Positions 57,301-64,000 of a stretch of 64,000 bases of DNA are shown piece after piece. Made by a program: the position numbers and the translations under genes. The stretch is from positions 108,013 through 172,012 of the forward strand of contig VWZW01002459.1 of assembly GCA_013397115.1 (NCBI GenBank), read 5' to 3'. This DNA comes from Edolisoma coerulescens. Its lineage: Eukaryota; Chordata; Aves; Passeriformes; Campephagidae. Below the pieces are notes generated by a model. That model ran no database searches. It was not told the origin of the DNA and was given only the letters and a program-made list of their open reading frames with translations. Every line of letters begins with the position of its first letter. The stretch's first letter is position 1.

Positions 57301-60300
57301 CTAAAAATTCTCAAACCGTTCAAAAGTTGTTTATTTTTCAGGGGGTTTTGCCTTTTTAAAAATGTGTTTATTTAGTCTTTATTATTATTTATATTAGGAA
57401 AAGGTTCTCCTTCCCCCAGAGGCTGCTGGGCACTGCCCAGGCTCCCCAGGGAATGGGCACGGCCCTGAGGCTGCCAGAGCTCCAGGAGCGTTTGGACACT
57501 GCTGCCAGGGATGTGGTGGGATTTTGGGATGTCTGTGTAGGGCCAGGAGTTGGACTGGATGATCTTGTGGTAGCTCAGGATATTCCACGATTCCATAATA
57601 ATCCGAAGATTCACCTTCCTTGACTGTGATCAGTACTTTTCATTAGTTTCTCTCGCCCCTCTCTCCACGTGAACTGTGCAGTCAGAGCTTTTGTGTTTCC
57701 TGACTTTGTGCGAAAATGCTGAAATGCAGCCCAAAAGGGGAGAGAGTTCCAGATCCAGAGGTGTGTAGAGTGCAGCATTCAGCCCTAAAAGCTCTTTGCT
57801 TTGCTTTTTGCTGGGAGCTCAGCCTAGCTCTGGGACCTCTGAAGGCCGCAGAGTTTGTTGACACAAAGCACAGCTGCTGAGTTTCTCTGCAGACCTTGTG
57901 CAAGGACGAGATCTGAGAGCTGTCACAAGCCCTTTGAATTCAGGAGCAAGGCACAACAGGGCCACTCAGTTGCAAAGTGTGTTTCTGAAGTTCTCCAGCC
58001 AGCCATGACCCCGAGATAGTTTTGTGTTCAGTGGGAAAAAGGTGAAAATGTGGTGTCTCTCACTGACTGGCACATGAAACAGGAGTTACTTGGCTGTTTG
58101 CTTAGTAGGTGGTTGTGGATTTTGGCAAGCTGTACAGCTGGGTCAGCCTGGAATTCTGTGAGTAAAGCAGAAATAGTGCCTGTAACTTTGGCTGAATTCA
58201 AAATTGCACACAAGAGCCACTAAACAGCCCCCCTTTCATGGCTCCTGTGCAAAAATGATGTGAAAAAGGAAGGCAGTGGGGCCAGGTGGGTGTTTGGTGT
58301 CTCCTGGCTGTTCTGTTTTGCAGCAGCCAGACATTTGTCCGTAGAGAATTGTCAGAGCATTCACTGGGAAGAGCAGCTCCTGGATTCCTCCTGTTTTAAT
58401 CATGGATGCAAAGACTATTGAGAGACCATTAAGCAATACCCAAAGGCCTCATAATGAGACCCATCTCCTGTGAGGCCAGAAACTGCAGCTCGATTCCCTG
58501 CTCAGAACTGAGAGGAAGAGGCTTTCAACCCATATATGAGCCTATATCCTATAGTGAAAAGCTTGAAAGCCAATTTCTTTTTTACAGTTCAGCCAAAGTT
58601 TAAAAAGTAATTCTGAATTCTGGAAGAAAATAGCAGTTCTGAATATAGATGCAGAAGTGGTTGTTGCAAAAAATAAAGGCTCCTGCCTCTTCATTCCTTT
58701 ACCCAGGATTAATCTCCTGCTCAGGGGGATGTATGGAGAGGTTCAGCCAACCACAAGCAGAAGTTGATTCTACCTTAAAATCACTTTCAGCTTGTGCCCA
58801 CCCTGCATAAATGTGATTGTGCTGGTCCTTAACTCACCGTCAGAGCCCTAAATGCTGTAGAATTTGGCTGAAATTGCTGTAGGATGTTCCTGAGGTTCTC
58901 AATGGAATAATAAATCCATGAGTACAGACTGTGAGTATGTGGTGGGCAGGACATTTTTAAGATCTTGTATAAATTTTTTAAAAAATTTTGGTTTTGAGAC
59001 TTTTTGTAAAGTTCTGGGCCAATCTATTGTGCTGTCATAACTCCTCGTGTGGTTTGGCAGGTCCCCTGTGATGGATTCAGTGACATTGAGACTCTGGGCT
59101 GCCCGAGCCATTTCTTTGAGGATGAGCTGATGTGCATCCTTAACATGGAAGGAAGGTAAGAGAGGGGTGAGAACTGGCAGGGATTTCCCTCTTGCACCAG
59201 CTCAAGGAGAAAAATACTGTGGTTAATGCCTGACCTCAGCTTCTGCCCTTGGTCACTCATTAAACAACATCCCCAGGCTTGCCAAGGCCTGATTTCAGGA
59301 CAAATTGAGTGTTCCCAGAAAAAAACATGGAAACCTTGTCTCACAAGAAGAAGATCCTCTGGCTTTGTGTTGCTTTTTGTTGTTTATTTCCTTGCCAGCT
59401 CGTGGCATTTCTTGGGACATGTCCCATGTATCCTCATCTCTGCCTAAGCAGTTCCTACCCTCTTGTTCCTGTTTTATTTAAGCCTGGATCAGTTTGCTGA
59501 GCTGATTTGCAGGAGGAGGCCAGAGCACCAGAGGGAAGCAGGAATCCTTCAGGATTGCCACCATGAAATTCCAGCTTTTTCTTTCCTTTTCAGAGCTGGA
59601 GTAGATTGGTGCAGTTTTTGTCCCCAAATAAGTGAGTTGAATTCAGACACTGCAAAATTTGCAGTTCTGTACATTACTCAGACAGGTGGTAAATAAAACT
59701 CCTGGTTTGCATCTGCCCGGGCAATCTCATCACCTTGATTAACACTGGGCAAGATGAGTAAATCACTGCTTTATTTGAAGGTTTTTCTGCAGGTACCACC
59801 TAAGCAGGCTGGCTTTGGTGTGGTACAAAGCCGTGATAGATTGCTCTTAACGAGGTCTAATAGCCTTGATTAGAGGGACTGTTAATAGAGCTTGAAAAAA
59901 CCCAGCTGGAATGGCATTCATCTCATTTTTGCCTTTTCCCATCCATTTTATTACCTTCTCTATTTGAGCTGGGCCCGAGCATCTCTCATTTGACAACTGG
60001 TTCAAAAGCTTTTGAGGCTTTGCACTGGCCAAATGCCTCCCCATAAAGCAGAATTGGTGCTAATTACACCCTGATTGAGCTGTAGTCATTGCCATGCAGG
60101 AGCATTAGGCTAAATCATTTCCCTGGAAGATATCCCAATAAAGCAGTTGTCCCTGTTGAGGATCCCAGTTTATTGGAAGAAGATAAAGTATTGTGAGGTT
60201 TGATTGCCCTGCTGTCCAGGAGGATGGAGAGGCTTTAGAAAGTGCTGGGGCTTTCCTGTGAAAAGTTTTGGAATTGTGTCATCTCCAGACCAACTGTTGA

Positions 60301-63300
60301 TCTCTTCCTGGTTTTTTCAGAGCTACAGGGTTGGTTTTCCTCTGGGGAATTGTGTTTTTCTTTTGAATGCTATTGGACTCACATTCACGTCCCTCATCAA
60401 TCTATTTTTAATGCTGAGAGGATGCGTTAGGGTTGACTCTGGAGAGATGCAGTCAGACAGAGGGTAATGTTTTATGAATAAAGTATAGGATTTTAATCAG
60501 ATATTCCTGAGCTCCTTTAATTAGGATCTGCATGGTTTCCCATGATAATGCATCTTCTCAAAATTATGTATTGGTGATAGGATAAAAATTGGAGATGATA
60601 GGAGCAAAGTTCTGCAAGTTGTGTCGCTTTTTATGATAAATTCCTCTCAACATTCCTCTCTTGGGTTGACTTCCAGTGACAGTGCTTGTTGAGAAAAGCA
60701 ATAATCTAAACTGTAAACTTGTATTGACTGGAAAAACCAACTGTTCACCCTTCAAATACCTATTTAGGGCAATGCTTCTTCTTGTGTCTAACTGTGCAGG
60801 AAAGGTCTCACCTGGAAGTACTATGCAAAGAAAATTCTCTATTTCCTACGGCAGCAGAATATATTAAAAAACCTGAAGGAGTACCTGCAGCGCCCCACGG
60901 AGCGGCAGTCGTTTTTGGAGGGTAAGTCCTTGGCAGAAAGCCCAGCTACAGCTCTCCATCATGGTTTGACTTGCAAGGAGCTTAGATTCCAGCAAGCCCT
61001 TGCCTAACAGCTCAGAATTCAGGCTGGATTTTGGATGTGCCTGGAATCCTTCCCATCCCACAGCAGCGTTGCATCAAAATGTCAGGATGGCATTAGGTGC
61101 TGTCAGGGCTGTGTGCTTGAAGGATCACCCATGGACAGCTGAGCTGGGAGGCAGAAAATGATAAAACACTGGAATCGTGAACAGGGTGCTGAGAAAATGA
61201 GCTGTAGCTTGACATCCTCATTACTGACACTGCAACTGTGGCCCCTGGGCTGCGTTCAGCTGAGCTGATTCCCAGTCAGCTCCCTGCTTTCCCCTTTCCC
61301 AGGAGCTCCTCAGATAAAGGCAGGGAGCAGGCAGAGGGAGTTGCTGTAGCCTGAGCACTGGGAGTATCTGAGGAATTGAGTGCTGGGCTTTGATGGGAAG
61401 CAGATCCCAGTCCAGTCACGTGGTGGGAGGGCACTTGCACCTGCTAAGAAGAAAGGAAAAGCTCTTTCTTCTGCTGCTTCTGCTCTTCATGTCCTCAGTC
61501 TGGTGGATTATTCTCCTTCTCAGTCTTCTGAGTGGCTCAGAAGCTGCCAGTGGCTGTAGAAGAGTCCCTTCCTCTTGCTACACACTCCAAGATGTCCCAG
61601 GAAAGAGTCTGTAACACCAAAGCAATAGACTCTGAAGAAGGGGCTGTTAGGGCAAGAAGGGGCAGCAAAAAGTGGCCTTTTCTAGAAAAAAACAAATTCA
61701 TTATGAGACTTAGGCATGTGCGTCACAAATATGTGCAGTTTGTCTGCCATGGAGGTGCCTTTGGAGCACCAGCAGGTGGTTTTTTGGGAATTTTCACCTG
61801 GTCGGCACAGGGTGCACTTTGGGAGGACAAAAAGGAGCCATGGCTTGGGGCCCTGCTGAGTTGCTTGATTTACAGGCCTGTCATGGACATGCTGACAGCG
61901 CCCTGTAGGGAGCTGGAAGAGGTGTGATCCATGTAAAATCCCTCCAGTTGATTCCAAAGATTGAACAATAGGGAGGCTTTGGAAAGAGCAGTGGTGACAA
62001 GGAGACGGTTCTGTGAAAAGGAAGTTTTTTCCTGCTTGGGTAGGAGGAACATGAGAGTTTGTTCTGTTCTGGTTTGTGTTAGGAAGATGGAGAGCAGGTG
62101 TGGAGGAGAAAGATGAATGTAGCAGACAAGGAAATGATGAGCAAGGATGATAAGGAGGATGTGACAGGGAGAGATCAGAACTGAGACAGTTCGAGTGAAG
62201 CTGGGATTGTTTCAGGCTCTGAATAAAAAGCTCTGTAGGTTGGGAAGGTGCCAGGGGCTGCGGCGTGAGCGCAGAGCTGGTCCAGCAGCATTCCTGCTCA
62301 AGGTACAGATCCCTTTCAGCGTGGTGGAGAGGGGAACACTGAGTTCAGCTGGTGATTTATCATGTCAGCTCATTCTCTGCGTTTTGTGTGATAGATCCAG
62401 TAGATGACTGCAGGTTTCAAACAGAGCTCTGCCGTCTGCTGCACCCGCTCGCTGCATGCCTGGAATGTAGAGCAGGCAAAACCAAGCAAAGAAAAAACTC
62501 AAGTCCTGTTTCTTATGCAGTTTGTTTCTTCCAGGTGCTGTTTTGATTGATCAATACTGTAACCCCCTGTCAGACATCTGCCTGAAGAGTGTCCAGGCTC
62601 AGGTGGACGATATCACAGACAAAGTGCGCAAAGTGCTGCGGACCAAGAACCCCAGGCACCCCAGCTTGGCTTCCAAGGCAGGTACTGTACAGAAATGTGC
62701 TTTCCTGCAGGGCTCTCCTGCACCTCTGCACAGCTGAAACTGTTCTGGAGTTGTGGCAGCTTAAAGAGCTGTTGTTTTTATCCCCTGGCAAACAAAATTG
62801 TGACATTTACTTAAGCCATCATTCAAGAAACAGCTGTTCAGTAGCCCAGGGTTCAGTCCAGCTGATGCTGTCTAAACAAAAAGAGTTGGGAGGAGAATTT
62901 TTTTCCATTTATCCCTGAAATCTTAAAAGCCCTGATATCTGTAGCAGACCTGTGGGACTGGGAAGCAACCTCTTTCCTGCCAGTCTCAGAAAATCATCAG
63001 CAGAAAGGTGCCAGTGTATCATTTTCAAAGGTCAGGCGGCATCTTGCTCCTTGGTTTTATAAACACTCTATAATTTCTTTCAAGGAGAGATTGAGCCTGT
63101 CCCTGTGAAGATTTCCTTGCATAAAGGTTGAGTGCACCTGTTCTCTCAGTCTTTATTTCGCTGCATGTGTTTCCAGGAGAGGTTCTCATTCCAGAAGTGG
63201 AACTTCAGAGGCAGGTGCTTGATGCCATGAACTGTGTCCTGTACGAGCAGCTCAAATACAAAGGAAATGAGCTGGATTACTACAACTCCCTGAATTCCTA

Positions 63301-63655
63301 CATTCACCAGGTATGTGTGTGTGAGGCAAAAACTGGGAGGCTGCAAGGCTTTATTTGTAGCCAGACGAATAATTCTCTGTGAAGAACAACTCTTAAATAA
63401 ATATGCCATCCTTCAGTGCATATTCTGTCCAGTTCTATTTTCATTTGTGAAATCAACCCTTGAAATTCGTGTTTTCCTTAAATCCCACCTGTGTTTTTGT
63501 CACGTTTTTCTCCCGCAGGTTTTGATCCGCAGGACAGGAATCCCCATCAGTTTGTCTGTGCTTTATTTAACCATTGCCAGGCAGCTGGGAGTCAAACTGG
63601 AGCCTGTCAACTTTCCCAGCCATTTCCTCCTGCGGTGGTGTCAAGGGAAAGAAGG
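54150..63655 (+). CDS. FBXO21: FBXO21, F-box only protein 21 (5' part; seven exons, continues beyond the window)
   Basis: FBXO21 is a substrate receptor of SCF (SKP1-CUL1-F-box) ubiquitin ligases, reported to act on targets such as EID1 and on ASK1. Seven exons join in frame for 983 nt (327 residues plus two bases), about half of the roughly 628-residue human protein. Residues 1-20 are a low-complexity Ala/Gly leader. The F-box lies at about 24-64 (LPGELLELILCC, ending GKVWRERF). Residues from about 200 on belong to the transglutaminase-like core (SirB1 type), with IRRTGIPISLSVLYLTIARQ and FPSHFLLRW. The C-terminal YccV-like domain lies outside the window. The start is supported by the YY1-type context and the human N-terminal layout. 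No break is seen, but contig order around exon 1 is doubtful. Confidence 0.95.
54362..56828 (+). other. FBXO21: FBXO21 intron 1
   Basis: Contains the single N at 54393, the duplicated CR1-bearing sequence (54394-54540) and otherwise unique sequence that turns AT-rich after about 55500. The real intron probably also includes 53450-53619, which is now placed upstream. No exon was recognised inside. Confidence 0.8.
54394..54540 (-). mobile_element. CR1 LINE 3' fragment, antisense (second copy at 53620-53746)
   Basis: GGTTCGGGTGGGAAAGGAGC, then CCCTGCCATGGGCAGGGACA and CTATCCCAGGTTGCTCCAGG follow the antisense CR1 terminus. The first 127 bp equal 53620-53746 exactly, more likely one locus assembled twice than two insertions. 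Confidence 0.8.
56829..56964 (+). CDS. FBXO21: FBXO21 exon 2
   Basis: 136 nt, completes R71 and ends at H116. WPSLLKYYSHSDGVSWLEEY and KIVASFSKRFFSEH-like text (here RIVASFSKRFFSEH) match human. Acceptor GGTGCAG at 56828, donor GTAAGT at 56965. Confidence 0.96.
57020..57260 (-). mobile_element. CR1 LINE 3' end, antisense, with internal duplication
   Basis: Starts TGGAATCATTAAGGTTGGAA and continues with AACCATGTCCTTAACCACCA, TTGTTCCAATGCCTGACAAC and TTTTTCCTAATATCCAACCT, the typical antisense CR1 text. The AAGATCGAGTCCA block appears twice near the left end. Confidence 0.9.
57399..57600 (+). mobile_element. CR1 LINE 3' end, sense
   Basis: Reads AAAAGGTTCTCCTTCCCCCA, then GAGTTGGACTGGATGATCTT, with a terminus ATTCCACGATTCCATAATAA. 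It is in the opposite orientation to the copy 140 bp upstream. Confidence 0.88.
59061..59155 (+). CDS. FBXO21: FBXO21 exon 3
   Basis: 95 nt, residues 117-147 plus two bases of R148 (VPCDGFSDIETLGCPSHFFE). Acceptor TTGGCAG at 59060, donor GTAAGA at 59156. Confidence 0.95.
59156..60799 (+). other. FBXO21: FBXO21 intron 3 (1.6 kb)
   Basis: AT-rich unique sequence. No exon, RNA gene or known transposon was recognised. Confidence 0.85.
60800..60921 (+). CDS. FBXO21: FBXO21 exon 4
   Basis: 122 nt, completes R148 and runs to E188 plus one base of G189 (KGLTWKYYAKKILYFLRQQN). Human has RKALTWKYYAKKILYYLRQQ. Acceptor GTGCAG at 60799, donor GTAAGT at 60922. Confidence 0.96.
60922..62534 (+). other. 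FBXO21: FBXO21 intron 4 (1.6 kb)
   Basis: Unique, moderately AT-rich. It includes a CT-rich stretch at about 61440-61530. Nothing coding was recognised. Confidence 0.85.
62535..62681 (+). CDS. FBXO21: FBXO21 exon 5
   Basis: 147 nt, G189 to 237 plus one base of G238. IDQYCNPLSDICLKSVQAQV and RHPSLASKAG align with human. Start of the transglutaminase-like core region. Acceptor TTCCAG at 62534, donor GTACTG at 62682. Confidence 0.96.
62682..63176 (+). other. FBXO21: FBXO21 intron 5 (495 bp)
   Basis: Donor GTACTG, acceptor TTCCAG. Nothing recognisable. Confidence 0.85.
63177..63310 (+). CDS. FBXO21: FBXO21 exon 6
   Basis: 134 nt, G238 to Q282 (VELQRQVLDAMNCVLYEQLK and MDYYNAL-like LDYYNSLNSY). 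Acceptor TTCCAG at 63176, donor GTATGT at 63311. Confidence 0.96.
63519..63655 (+). CDS. FBXO21: FBXO21 exon 7 (last exon in window)
   Basis: 137 nt, residues 283-327 plus two bases of G328. VLIRRTGIPISLSVLYLTIA and LEPVNFPSHFLLRWCQG are the most conserved part of the core. Acceptor CCCGCAG at 63518, donor GTGAGT at 63656. The remaining exons are beyond 64000. Confidence 0.96.
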
Positions 63656-63719
63656 GTGAGTGACCTGCTGAACTCTGAAATTGTGCCCACGGTGACAAAA
63701 ACCAGAAAACATTTACAGC

Positions 63720-63963
63720 TCCAGACCTGAGTGAGAGTGTTTGATTATTTTCCATCTGCCTGTACAGAGGGAAAAATCAGATCTCTAGAAAAGTTTCCCT
63801 AGAGCTCAGCCTGCTGCTGCTGAATGGTAACAGATTTCCTGCTCTAGACCTATATGAGAATGTTTATTTTCCATCTGAAATTAAACAGAGGGAAAGATCA
63901 GATCTTTAGGAAAGTTTCCCTAGAGCTCAGCTCTGCTGCTGCTGAATAATAACAGATTTCCTG
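63720..63963. repeat. 122 bp tandem duplication in FBXO21 intron 7
   Basis: 63720-63841 and 63842-63963 share ATTTTCCATCTG, AGTTTCCCTAGAGCTCAG, CTGCTGCTGCTGAAT and AACAGATTTCCTG in order with small differences. It is a two-copy tandem duplication, old enough to have diverged by roughly 15 percent. Confidence 0.88.
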
Positions 63964-64000
63964 AAGTAACAGTACCCATGAGGTGATGTGAGAATTATGG

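Larger units (their letters stand above)
56965..59060 (+). other. FBXO21: FBXO21 intron 2
   Basis: Donor GTAAGT, acceptor TTGGCAG. Two CR1 pieces lie at 57020-57260 (antisense) and 57399-57600 (sense). The rest is AT-rich unique sequence. Confidence 0.9.

Overview
The window is vertebrate nuclear DNA, almost certainly from a bird and probably a songbird. The evidence is two genes with compact GT-AG introns, many copies of the 3' end of the CR1 retroposon that dominates avian genomes, and a tRNA-Ile-derived SINE with a CR1-like tail that resembles the passerine TguSINE1 family. Two genes lie on the + strand, head to tail: NOS1 (neuronal nitric oxide synthase) and the first part of FBXO21 (F-box only protein 21). 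The human genes have the same order and orientation at 12q24. No bacterial, phage, CRISPR or viral system was seen.

Layout. 1-7013 is 5' flank or non-coding 5' territory of NOS1, with several CpG-rich patches. NOS1 coding sequence runs from the ATG at 7402 to a stop at 44632-44634 in 28 coding exons. All junction phases were checked by hand. The joined frame is 4308 nt and predicts 1435 residues, against 1434 for the human protein. The domain order is PDZ, beta-finger, dynein light chain motif, heme/tetrahydrobiopterin oxygenase domain, calmodulin helix, FMN domain with autoinhibitory loop, then FAD/NADPH reductase. A likely 3'UTR of about 7.2 kb follows, with a candidate poly(A) signal at 51862. 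A 46-47 bp minisatellite (about 52407-53990) fills most of the short intergenic space and ends at the CpG-rich FBXO21 promoter. FBXO21 begins at 54150. Seven exons (about 328 residues: F-box and the start of the transglutaminase-like core) are present before the window ends inside the gene.

Main points of interest. (1) The last NOS1 intron ends in a perfect telomeric tract (ten TAA units of CCCTAA) that stops 16 nt before the acceptor of a terminal exon carrying only the last residues. Every unit matches the CTAAC branch-point consensus, so a telomere-like repeat may supply the branch points. (2) The assembly around FBXO21 exon 1 looks mis-ordered: one 272-N gap and two single-N joins are flanked by duplicated contig ends. 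(3) NOS1 exon 3 lies between two nearly identical 230 bp direct repeats. (4) A CpG-rich island sits in the intron that, in humans, hosts the testis-type internal NOS1 promoter.

The two genes do not act in one pathway. NOS1 makes nitric oxide in a calcium/calmodulin-dependent way. FBXO21 is a substrate receptor of an SCF ubiquitin ligase. They are simply neighbours in a conserved synteny block.
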